From contig OZ022258.1 in assembly GCA_963978905.1 (NCBI GenBank), forward strand, positions 26,044,716 to 26,108,715: a stretch of 64,000 nucleotides of DNA. Direction: 5' to 3'. The translations under genes and the position numbers were made by a program. The notes under the pieces were generated by a model. The model ran no database searches. It saw only the letters and a list, made by a program, of their open reading frames with translations, and was not told the DNA's origin. The stretch's first letter is position 1. Every line of letters begins with the position of its first letter. This DNA is from Trichostrongylus colubriformis (lineage: Eukaryota > Nematoda > Chromadorea > Rhabditida > Trichostrongylidae). Positions 25,101 to 37,100 of this stretch are shown here, in pieces.

Positions 25101-28100
25101 TCCCTTGCCCAATGCAACGCTAATGGAGTCGCAAGCTTCCGTCGCTCTGGTGCCGTAAGACCACTCACAGTAGATGACACCGCGTGTTGGGTGGGTATCG
25201 ACTACGGGCCCACCACGGAATCTGGTGGGTCAATATATATTTTGTCAGAAAGCTCAGAGAACCTTCAACCATACTCCTGAACCGGCTGGTCCTGCTTCGA
25301 AGTGAAAAGAGCTTTTTTTCGAAAAAAAAAAATCCTACAAGAGTTTCGGTACAAAAAAACGTATGAAACGAAAGCACTGTCATCACTTATGAAAACTATG
25401 AGCAAGCATTCCGTTTTTGTGTAAAAAGGAACCGCTTTCAGGTCCTCCAAAGGCGTCGTGCGTGAACGGTAAATGGATGCCAAAAATGCGTCCGAAGTGC
25501 GTCTCCCAGACTCATCCGATGATCGAAGGGCGAATCACTTGGGACAGAAAGAAGCGCGATGCTGGAGGTACCATTCTGTTAGGTTGAGCAAAAAGTTCGT
25601 GCAGTTTTTCATTCCCCGTGGCTCACGACATTCTCTTCACCTGTGAATGTGTTCGATAGAGCTTCTTGCGACTTAAAAAGTGGTACTATTCATTTGATGT
25701 ATTCTTAATTTATTATATATGACCAGCTGGCTGGTGCACACTACTGCGCGCATCACGAGATGAGCATCAGTAGGCGACTGGAGCTGCTTTAATCTGTGGA
25801 CTTTCCCGATTAATCATTATCACTAAAATAAAACAATGCTTCTATCGTCCTTAGCACGTGATTTACATCATCGAATTTTCATCTCCAGAGCAACCCAGCC
25901 GCTGGCATAGTTCATTACCTTCCCAGTCCTCTACACAAAACCGGCAATTTCGATCGATATGGATCGATACGCATACTCTAAATTGATAATTTGCATTACA
26001 CAGTTGACTTCGGCTATTGCAGTAGTCCAATATTTGATTTCTCCTTCCTGTATAAGGTAAAATTCTCCCAGTCTCAACGCTATCTCACATCGTGTTGCAC
26101 TCCTCGATTTTTGCTCCATTCACTTCGACGTGGGTCTATTCCTGTGAGCTTCATTTGCCTCACACTTTTGCTCATACTTTTTTCAGCTCCAGACTTTCCG
26201 GAGTACATTATGAGTAATTTGGCCAAAGGCACACTATGCGATAATCAGATAACCCGTCTAAACTTCTTGAGCAGCGGTTCTTGCGGTAGCTATCCTTGCA
26301 CCTATAACGCCGCCACGGAGCGCCGTCACGGCGCTACACCTGCACGGAACAACTCCGACCACACCCATTTTGCTGTGGGTGTGGTCTGGAAGAGATCGAC
26401 CAGGTGCAGTGTTGTGATGGCGCATAGCGGCGGCGCAAGAGCGTGCAGCTTAGATAATTATCTCACGACACTGCTGCACCAAGAAGAAGAGTGGAATTCT
26501 CTGATTATCGCGGTGTGTGCCTTTGAAGGCACTAGAATAGGTGCAGGGAACGAGGGCTCATTAGAAATCACTGTTCTCTTTGAACGAATATTGCAACTGA
26601 GAAAAGATTGCGAAAGGCGAAAATCGCTTTGAAAAATGAGCCTTTAGAGATCTATCGCGGTTTGAGCGCGTTTCACCTCGAACTGCACGCCTCAGTGACC
26701 GAGTTGCCTACTGGCGACGGGGATGGGCCAACGTCATTGTAATTCATGTCGCTTGGGGTGGATTCGGTTTTATTCATGATGATGTTTAACAAGTGAAACA
26801 GCAAACAGCAACAAAAAAGTGGTACAATGAAAGGTAGAGTAAGCTAAAAAGTGAGAATAAAGAGTACTTATGAAAAAAATCCAATGAAGTCACCCTCGCT
26901 ATCTTGGCAGGTTGTCATTTATGCAATCGTGGTAAACTACGATCTGCAACTGCTTACCGTAGGTCAAAAAACCACACTCGAAATATATGGCAGTTTCTGC
27001 AAAGCTGATTAATTCAAGGAATCGTCCACGGAAAAACAAGTTTTTATGTTACCATATATTTATGTTGTATTTGCCTAATGTGAGCCGCATGCAAAGTTTC
27101 ACTCAAAAAATATGAATCCGGTTGAGAAACAACACCACAAGGCCATGGCTGGACGGGCGGAGCCTCTGGCAAGCGCCTCCCTGTCTTCCGTCGCGGTCGG
27201 AGACGCATTGTTGGAACAGAGAGTTACGTGAACAGCCTAATTCTCCTTTTCTAGACGCGGAGGACAACGGGGACGAGGCTTTTACTAAGAGACCCCGCCC
27301 TCCTGGCCAAAAACTTGGGGAGGCATCACAGCCGAATTCTCACTTTTCGCCTGAAACTTTGCGTGTGGTCCCTTCTAAGCAAATACAGCATAAGTATAAG
27401 GGCAACCAAAACTAATTTTCCCATGGACGTTTCCTTGAGGTACTCCTTCCGTCGCGAGCTTTCGTGTCCTTCGACAATTCACAGCTCTCTCAATTCATCT
27501 TTTCCTTACGTTTGGACCATTTTGACGCCCAAATAGTAACAATGCATGACAGAAAACATTTTGTCGCTTGCTCCACCAGCTGAAGGCAGGGCTCAACTTG
27601 GCTCATGTAAGCTACCAACTTCTTGTCCCATGCTCTACCATTATCGAACTGCACTCGTTGTTTCCATGTAATGCCTAATTTTGACAGACAAATGGAAGGT
27701 CGGACACACGGAACGACGGAGGGACCTAGAGACAGTAGAACTTTTATATTCAGTAGGGATATTTGTGAGGATTGTAAATGGAGTAATCAGGAAGCGAAAA
27801 CTAGATTTTTCGGAATTTTCTTTTCTTTGTCAAACATCAAGTTTTAAAAATCCCTAGATACTTCTTTTTGATAGAGCTTTTTGCATCACAAAAAGGCACG
27901 ACAGGGAGTGCCAATAAAAAAAGGCAATTTTTCTCTTCCACTTTCAACCCTACTTCAATCGACCTTCAGCAAACCGTGACGAGGTATTTCCATCCCCGAA
28001 TCCAAGTGCACACCTATTATCAGTAAACTCCGTAATAGCCTCCTGCACGAAAAGGATCAGGAGATTATTCCGAGTGTACATGATGTGTCACCTCAACACA

Positions 28101-31100
28101 GCAAAATCGGGGAATATGTCGCGCACGTTCAAAACCTTGCTAAGGTCCGTTCACTCTGGGTACTGAGGGGATTCATATTGGGTGTTGTACTTGATCATTC
28201 CGTTTTTTTTTCCGGATTTCCAGCGCTCTAAGTTTCCAAGAACCAGAACTATACCACTAAAACCCCTCCCCCTCCCCCTCCCCCCTCCCACCCTCCGCCT
28301 CCCCCTCCCCTTGGGGGGGGGGGGCGGGTTCAAGGTGTGAAAAATGATACTCGGGATCATAGCAGCATTGTCCGAGCAGCAAGGGCTCTGTGATTCCTAC
28401 GAACCGAAGGATCAATCCTTAGGACGTTTCTCACAAGCGACATACCACGGAACCTGGCTCCACTGTTTCAAGCGGACTTTGATACCTCAGGTCCGCTGAA
28501 GCCCGACTGCGCCTACGGGAGGCTCCATATTCATGAAGGTGAAAGTAGTGAGTCTCAGCTTGTTCCTGCTTTCAACGGAATTCTTCGGGAATATTTTTCC
28601 CGTGAACTTTTATTCTTCCTTTTTCTTATGTCCTGTATGCATGGCGGATGTGAGCCGTGGCAAAATTACTCACTTTTCGGCACCCCCTGTATTTACTGTG
28701 TAACCATATGTGTAACCATATTTCAACACAGTCCTCTGAACCCTTTCATAATTTATTATTTCCGAGGCTTAGCGCTGTTAATGTATCCCCTTCTTCGCCC
28801 CCGAAGTATAGGATTTTTTGAGCCCTGAGTAACCCATTCCTGAGCCCCAAAAATATTGAATAGTAAAAGGAACCACAAGATGAATGGAGTCATTCTGTTG
28901 AGCAGAAGGTGCTGTATCGAACACATGTATATGCTTCAACGGAGGATGAAAACAGTGTTGTGAATCACTGGGTATGAAGAATGACGGCCCGGAACATGAA
29001 AACAATAATGGTGTTAATTTTGATGGAATAGTTCTGGGTTGTTCGAGGAAAATTGGCGAAAATTCTCAAATCACTAACGTTGGTCATGTAAGGCTTTGCG
29101 GTTGCGGCACTTAGTACGTGATTATCAGAGGACTCTCTTACGAACACTTTAACAGCAGGAGGGGTCTACGGTTCGCCTTCCGACGGCGAGGGAATTCATT
29201 ACAATTTGTATGTTCACTGTCTTGCGTTCAAAATATTTCCTTCAAGTTTCGTAATTTGATTTTTTTGAATCTCAGAGGGCCCTGTGAGCCAAGCAATCAC
29301 ACAAAAAGATTTTGACATTCATGATCAAGAAATGAAACTACCCAATCAGTCGAGAATCCAAAGGAATCCGGGTTTTGGACTCTAGAGATCTGAGGAATAA
29401 GGGGAGACACTCACGTGATAAAGGACGCAGATGTCAGCATTGCTGCGAAAATCTGAACAGAGCTCTGGCCGCTGACGGCTTCAGATTTTGTAGTGGGAAT
29501 TCGAACGGGTTGTCTTCTTCCAGTTTTCCAACTTCTGTTTTGAAACAAAGGAAAATTTTTGGTTTTTCCATGTTTCTGCTCATGCTCTGTATCTGGTGAA
29601 TTGATATTATGAGGAATTAGATCCATGGAGTTTCCGCAGACGATTCAAGTCACGTCTGGATTTCGTGCTGCGGTATATCGCTGTAACTGATACTGATGAT
29701 CAGGGGTAGTATGGCGGCTGAGGATCTCTGCTGCACTCAGCTGGCACATGTAACCATATTTTTGAATTTGTCCACATCTTGGATCGAATCATCGACTGTT
29801 TTTCAGTTCTCAAAGACTCATTTGGTCGAAATGAGCATTGGCTTTTCGTTTCATGTATCAGGTTGAGTCATTATGAAGTTTTATGAAGGACAAAGTGACA
29901 ATTTTTTTTCATTATCGTACAATTTTCACGACAACTGTGATTCACTTGAAATATGTCCATCTTTATCGATGACCTTCTGCCACCGGTTAGGCAATAATGG
30001 ATACCCTCGCTCCAGAAGGGCGGGGCTGGACCTCGAAGAAATTTTCGAGTGCCTTCTCGACGTCGTCGCGAGTTTTGAAGTCTTGGCCGTCCAGGTGGCG
30101 TTGGTGGTGGGAGAAAAGGTGGAAATCCGGAGGGGCCAGGTCTGGGGAGTACGGTGGGTGTTGAAGCACAGAGCTCGACCTTGGTCGATCTTGCAATGTG
30201 CGGTCTCGTGTTGTCATGCCGGAAGTAGACTTGTGACCGCCGCCGTTGCGGATTTTGGACACTTGCCTTTGACCTTCGAAACTGACGAATGTAGACGTCG
30301 GCGGATACTGTTGTACCTCCATCGAGCAGCTTCCAGTACTCTACATCGTGTACGCTCCACCAGCTGCGGTCTTCGTTTTCGATGGAATAGTCGCCAGACG
30401 CAAACTTCGAATGCCGCAAGTACACTGTGCTTCTGGCGAGGCCATGATTCTTGTAAACCCTTGAGGTGACTGCCATATCCGCGGGTTCTGGCAGATAGCG
30501 ATAGAAATAGTATGACGTTGCGGATGTGGTCTCTGAACGGCTTGAAATCGTGCGGCATGGTAGCATGAAACTACTCTGGAGTGATTATTTTATGGTACTT
30601 TAAAGAGTCTTACATACTCATGACTGTTAACTATTAACTCGTTGCTGAGTTATGGTCTCTAGAAAATTACTATCATTTGTCCGAGCCATATCGACTCAAC
30701 CCAATATTAAGCTAGAAGATACAAAAGACCGTATCGTGACGCTCCACACCTCGACCGAACTCCTTGTAGGAATGATTCAGCCTTTCGTCCGCGTCATAAA
30801 TATGGAATTATCCTTTTTCATGTTTTGAAGCTGGCACCAATTGCCCACCTATCAGCAGCAGTGCGGAAAAGATTGTCGTGGTCAACAAAGAGGGAGACAT
30901 CACGGTGAGTCCAGTGGCTCAGACAGCTTGCATTTCTTTGTCTTAGTTTTTTTACAACATTTTGTCTCGGCTACTTTCTCGCAATCGTTACTTCCCATTC
31001 CTTTTTTGTCAGGCGCGTGCAGTGCCAATCGCCGAGTAATAAGTGCGACAAAATTGATTACCGACGATCTGCTCGCTTCAGATAATTTGCAGAGATGGCT

Positions 31101-34100
31101 TTGAATTCCCGTCAGAGTTCATGGATGGACGATCTGTGTGCATAAATGGCTCATGGGCACCAGCGCCTAGGGAATGTGTACCAAGTAAGTGATACTACCC
31201 AGCCGTAATGCGGATTCGTTTGAAAAGACTCCGGGGCATGACGCTCTGAGATAAAGTTTGCCAAGCAAGCGTAAACTATTCTCCACTACTATATGTACGG
31301 CATAGAACTAATTTTCGTATTACTGAATTACTAGCCAAACCTCTTCAGAATCGTGTCGAATACCGGTGCGGTTGCATGTGTTCTTCTTGAAACGACGCAC
31401 CTCGCAAATTCTGCAGTCTGGCGATGTCATCGAAGACGGATCCTCTGCGACGATGATTTGTCTACGAGGGTTTCATCTCCAAGGTAATTCACTGAAGATG
31501 TGATGGTAAATTTGAGAGCAGATAATTTATGCGTGCTCGGAGCGAGAACTTTGGCTTATAATATAAAGTTGGAGAATTATTCTGCAGAGCTTCGAAATTA
31601 AAAGGTCTATATGAGCGATTGAAATGACCACCAACGAGCTTGACATATTCACTTCTAGCATTCCTGGCGTTACCGGCTCTTAAACGTGAATGTAACAAGC
31701 TCTTGCTTAATTGCTTCACACTTCCCGTTATGTAAGGATCCAAAAGCCCTCACTCTTCTTCTCCACCCCGATGCTGCACTTTTGCAGGCAGATTTATGGC
31801 GAACGCTGCAACAGGTTCCGAGACGTCCCCTCTGTATACCCACTTGTGATACTCGAATATAACAGCTTCACCTCACTATTTTTCGTTATATCAGAATCAA
31901 GATATACGCACAAATATGTACATTTATAGGCAGAAGTGGTATAGTGATAGGTAGACACCCCACCCTCATGATGCGAGGATCGAATCTCGCATCAATGACT
32001 GTGTAGGCCAACCAAGCCTTCCATCCCTCCGGGGTCCATAAATTGACATCAGACTCGCCTGGGAGGATAAAAGCACTGTCATGTACATCGGCAGACCACC
32101 GCAAGCCATTGCATGTGCATAAACCAGATCACATTCCCCAGCCATCACGATTCTGAATGGAACTAGAATGTGCGGCGCATCCTAGGAAGGGATAGATTGC
32201 CGCCAGAAACTTTATTCTTTTTATTTTTTATATGTAAATTTGATATGTACATATCAGAATATAATAATAATAGACAATAGTAGACAGTCTTATCCATATG
32301 ACTACCCTATAAGATTGGGTCATTCCATAAGTAGTGTCGCTTTTTTTCGAGCAAAATTTTTTCTCATAATGTTGCAGATTTGCGTTGCATTTCATATACC
32401 ATACGAGAGCGATCTTCCTGCTCTACGAGAAGACATGTTTAGTTTTTTTTGTCCATCATGATGGAGCCGATCTTCAGGCTGGTGAAGCGGTTGACTTAGT
32501 CGACAGAATTTGACCGAACCGGCAATTAATTAAAACACTACATTTCACTTCGGAAAAATTGATGAATTATGTGCCTCGTACTTAATTCCAACCTCTTCTA
32601 TAAGTTCCATCAATTGATTGCTTGAGAGGTCGCCTCTCGCCTTTTCCAGCTTCGGTTTTTCCGCCACAACTCGGTGATTTTTGGCGATTTCTTCGAACAC
32701 GGAAGAAAATTTTTTCAATAATTGACTTCAAAGAGTGATGACTGTCTAGTAAGTACATGGTAGTGATAAGGATGCATAACTTACCGATTCCTTGATTATC
32801 TGTTGAAACAATAAATTGAGAGAAATAGTGTCATCTTCGATAGAGCAGAGAAAACCCTTATGGTCTCTGAAGCTACGAAAAATTTCATGTTGAATTAATA
32901 TGAGTGCTTTCGAAAAAAGGACTTCGGAAAAATAACGATGTGAGTGGAATTTGTAAAAGAGCGAGGCCAAGCACGGCACACATGATTTGTTGATTTTCCT
33001 AAAGTGAAATATAGTGTTTTAATTAATTACTGGTTTTGTCAACTTTTGTCAATTGCACCTACCCCTTGCCAGCTTGAAAATTGCCGGCCTCATTTCAACA
33101 TATCAAAAAATTGTGCACACGTATTGTAGAGCAGAAAAATCGCTCTCGAACAATTTGTAAGATGCCGCACAATCTTGTAAATCTATCAGAAAATTTTTCG
33201 TTCAAAAAAAACCACATTACTTATGGAATGACTCGATATATCCACCAACCCTTTTGTATAGTATTCTTACTTTAACAAAAACCTCTTCTCTGGGGACCGA
33301 ACGCGCGTCCTTTTGAAGTGCCACAACTTAGCTGCACTACTTTGTCCGAATCAGGAATCACAGCATTCAGGTAAACTTGAAACTGCAAGCAGTCCGAAGG
33401 ACACGAACTTTCTTCTGATCCCTCAGCAACTTTTCTCTGGATTTGTTCGAAAGAGCAGAAAATTGGCAGCTCGTCGCAGGTTCTTATGCAGTTATGAGCA
33501 CCTACCACGACCGCGAGAGAGAGAAATTCGAGCTTACATCGTCGTCACGGGTAATGGAACGTGAAAGGGGGTGGGGGGGGGGGCGGTTCGGATAGCATTA
33601 CCAGCACTCTGCTCCTATAACTATAAGATCGGCTTCTTCACTGGCGAAATTAGGACGAGTTTTCGAGCCGCCAACAGCACCAGCGATTTCGAATCCGGGT
33701 TTTTCACCGATTATGGCTTCTAACCTTCAGTGTTCGTCACAAAATGCTCACTTCTTTGCATCTTCCTCATGTTTCCGTCCCCTTCCGGCTCCCTTAAGCA
33801 CGAGCGCATACGTGGAACTAACCGGGTTCCCGTCAAATGAGTGTGATTCGTTTTTTTTCAAGTTGAATGAGGCCCGGGTACAAATTTCTGTTAAACTGGG
33901 GTGTCACCCAAAACTTACCTCTTCATTCACATTGAATTCGAAGGGTTGACGTTTATGGTTCACGCTGACAATCATTTGTGGAAGTTGCGTGCAAAGTAGC
34001 GCAGTATGCTTCAGCATTACTCCGATTTGGAACGTTTATCATCTGTCATCTAACATTCAAATTATACTGCCCGATAATTGTGAACTTTTCAGGCAATGGT

Positions 34101-37100
34101 GTGCTTGAATGTCATCGGGGACTTATTACAAGCCATCTTGGGCACTGTGCTCCACGTCAGTAGAAAATCTACTAATCTTTTCTATTATTATGAATTGTTC
34201 CAATGAGACAGCTAGCCACCTATCAGCGAAATATAAGAATCCGTCTAATGAAAAAGTTTTTAGACGAATGCCTTCTACCCACTTTGAGTGGGGGAAGTAT
34301 TCATCCGCTGTCAAGAACATTAGCCGACGGCCAGCAAGCCACGTTAATGTGCTCCACAAGGAATGTAACACTCACTTGCAGTCGCGGTGTAATCAGTCCT
34401 TCACCCACTTGTATGGGAAATGGTTGGTACTTACTCCACTTAAAAATGTTTATAAGAGTACAAGAAGTCGATGCGAGTCGCGAACTTACAAAAAAGCGTA
34501 GCACACAGTATTCTCACGATAACCGAGCTCACAAATAGAATTGCATGAGCCGGCTCTACCGGATGTATTGGAAGGCTGCTGCTCAGTGAAAATCTCCCGA
34601 TGATTTGCTCTGTTTGACTCTATGCTCCTTTTCTGCATCCACATTAAGCGTGCACCTATCGTGTAGAACCATTCGTTTGGGTGGCTTCATTATAAAAGTT
34701 CCGGTAATTTGTGGCAGTCACCGGTACTGAAACTTGCCATAGAGACTAGCGATCTGATTGATGTGCAGTGGCTACTCTTACACGTCAAGGTACACGAGCC
34801 TACTTGATGACTAATGACTTTATCCTTTTATCTTTTCATCCTATCGTGGTTTCCCAATCACAATGAGCAACTACTTCTATCTATGCTTTCATTTTTTGAT
34901 TTTCAAATAGTCATGCTCGTAGTTAATAGCCACATCATATAAGTCTACGAATATGACGGAGCAAAAACACACTATAGCTTCATTAAAATCCGGGTCGAAT
35001 CGAATCATCCTTTTAGCAACTACATTTTGCACTGCACCACGTGACACGACTCCTGCTGTCATCTACAGTCTTCAAAATGGTCACAAAGTGGAAATGGATC
35101 GTTACCAGTCTGCGTATCCTAATGGGACAGTTTTTCAGTACAAGGTCGAGGCTCGTAAACGTCTTGAGATCCTTACTGTGGTTGATATGAATTCGTGTGG
35201 GAGTCGCTAACGCTCGAAGTTGTGAAGTTTCATTTGCTTGCGCTGCATGTCACCATATCAGGGATAATGATACAACCTGGACTATGTCCTCGTTTCTACT
35301 CAACAAGGCAAACTGAGTAGCCTTTACTCAGGGCTTCTGTCGCTTTACACGGGTGTGTACACATTGGTACGAATGACCTTCTCCGCACCCCATGTGCAAA
35401 CGCTTAATTCCTCGCACTTCATGAGCCAGAAAGTAGTAAACTAGCAGAGGTCAGCTACAGACCGCTCAATTTATCAACTGAGTGTAATGTCCACGGAGAA
35501 AAAACAGCATGCATAGTCCTGATTAGAGCATTTTTTCAAAAAAAGTGTTCCGTTTCATGATGCTATGGTAAATAGTCAGATACTGGTGGATGGAAACGAT
35601 TGTAACATTTTCAAAAGTTATAGAATTGCAAATAAAGAAATAGTTGGAATGATGAATAAAAAAATAAGTGAGTAAAATAAATAAATGGGATAATAGCTAC
35701 TTATGAATTACTTAAGCGCAAATGTTAATCAACCTCACCATATAATCGCATATTATTATTAATCTCTATAAAATGTTATAGAATAGCCGTGAGGGAGTCA
35801 TGCAGGAGAACAGTTGTATCTTCATACTTTTAATATGAGTTCTTTGGGTACGCAAGCTAAATTTGGCAGTTCGATGAGAAGTGAAATGCAGGTATTACAA
35901 CAGGTGTTTGAGCAATCCACGTACAAGTGTTTGTTTCCAATAAACTTTGTTGAGCTATGACGTTTTCCTAATACTTACAAATACGTTGCTAACAAGTTTG
36001 TATGATTTATTAGCGAGTCTGAAATCCGTTTCGTTTTCTACAACCAATTGTACTTTTCATAGATGTGATAAGTCTTTCAGTTCGCACTATAATAATAGCC
36101 TTAACTTTTTCCTTTATGGACATTACACTCAGGTAATGGTGTGAGGCGGTCTACAACCGACCTCTGCCATAACTACTTTCTCGCACATGAGGTACGAGGA
36201 AGTAATCAAGCGTTCGCACATGGGGTGCAAAGGAGGTCATTCGTGCCAATATGTACACACCCGCTTTACACAGAAATGATTACATTATTTCAATGATTGC
36301 AATTCAGTGTGTCGATCATCGCGAAGAAGCAAATGGAATTGAGTGTGTGAATGGGGAATGGATCAGCAATTTATTACCATGTTGTAAGTTTATAGCAGCT
36401 CGTTACCACCATAAAGACCATGCGGAGTTGCCATCAATTGCAAAGAACTGTTTTCGCGGATTAACCGTTCCTATTGTCACAGCTGTCATCACTGCAAGCT
36501 CATAATTCTACAAACACAAAGCTACAATAGAATCTGTCATGGGCAGCTTGTGTGATAATTTGTACAATCTCTGAGAATTAAATAAAGGAAATAAGAGCAT
36601 TAGGGAGTAAAACAAAGAAATAACATGAGATGAACCTAATTTTCTTCTGCCGTTATTTACCGTCATGCCACATGCACGCGCTCGTACGCATCACTCGAGA
36701 CAATTACCCTGCAGCGTGGCCTTGCCTAATGACGAAATTCACCCCTGCCTAGGTAGTACATTGTTATGCCTCCTTGAGTTGGTCTTATTGTCAGAACCCG
36801 TTGTTCTCCTCTAGCATTGCTTATGATAGACACATTTCCATTTTGAATGACCAACTGGTACTCTATGCCTTCAGATGCAATCTCTGAGCTTATCTCTGCA
36901 GTACGTACCTTTACAGTATCAAACAACGTGACGGTCTACAGTGGAAAGAGCTTGTTCGACGACGGCATGTGCATACTGCCGCCGCTGGACAAAACAATGC
37001 GGATAGTTAACATCGACAACTATGTGCCACAGGATCATCATAAATTCGCTCATGGAACGTCACTAATGGTGAGAAAAGCTCGGAAGTGTAATCCAATGGC

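Larger units (their letters stand above)
25583..30830. other. 5.2-kb intron E12-E13, transposon-rich, may hide missing D8 exons
   Basis: It contains the MITE at 27016-27436, the foldback at 27902-28689 and the mariner at 29861-30702. The sushi domain begun in E12 lacks Cys2-Cys4, so an undetected exon pair may lie here. A 27-nt phase 1-1 candidate at about 26187-26213 has a fine acceptor (CTTTTTTCAG) but no cysteine. At 26630-26830 a block shared with 62050-62240 occurs. Confidence 0.4.
31484..34092. other. 2.6-kb intron E16-E17
   Basis: Besides the SINE-like block and the foldback, 33290-33960 contains short frames with cysteines but no CCP pattern that fits the phase. It is annotated as intron. 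Confidence 0.45.

Noticed and set aside
26187..26213. 27-nt phase 1-1 exon candidate with a very good acceptor
   Set aside because: It adds no cysteine and does not complete domain D8, so it was not included in the gene model.
29145..29200. Possible exon ([16 protein letters not shown]) between AACAG and GTATGT
   Set aside because: The phase can be made to fit, but there is no matching downstream half with Cys and Trp, so the join is unsupported.
33313..33564. + strand ORF with several cysteines
   Set aside because: Cys spacing does not fit a CCP, and E16 to E17 already completes domain D10 without it.
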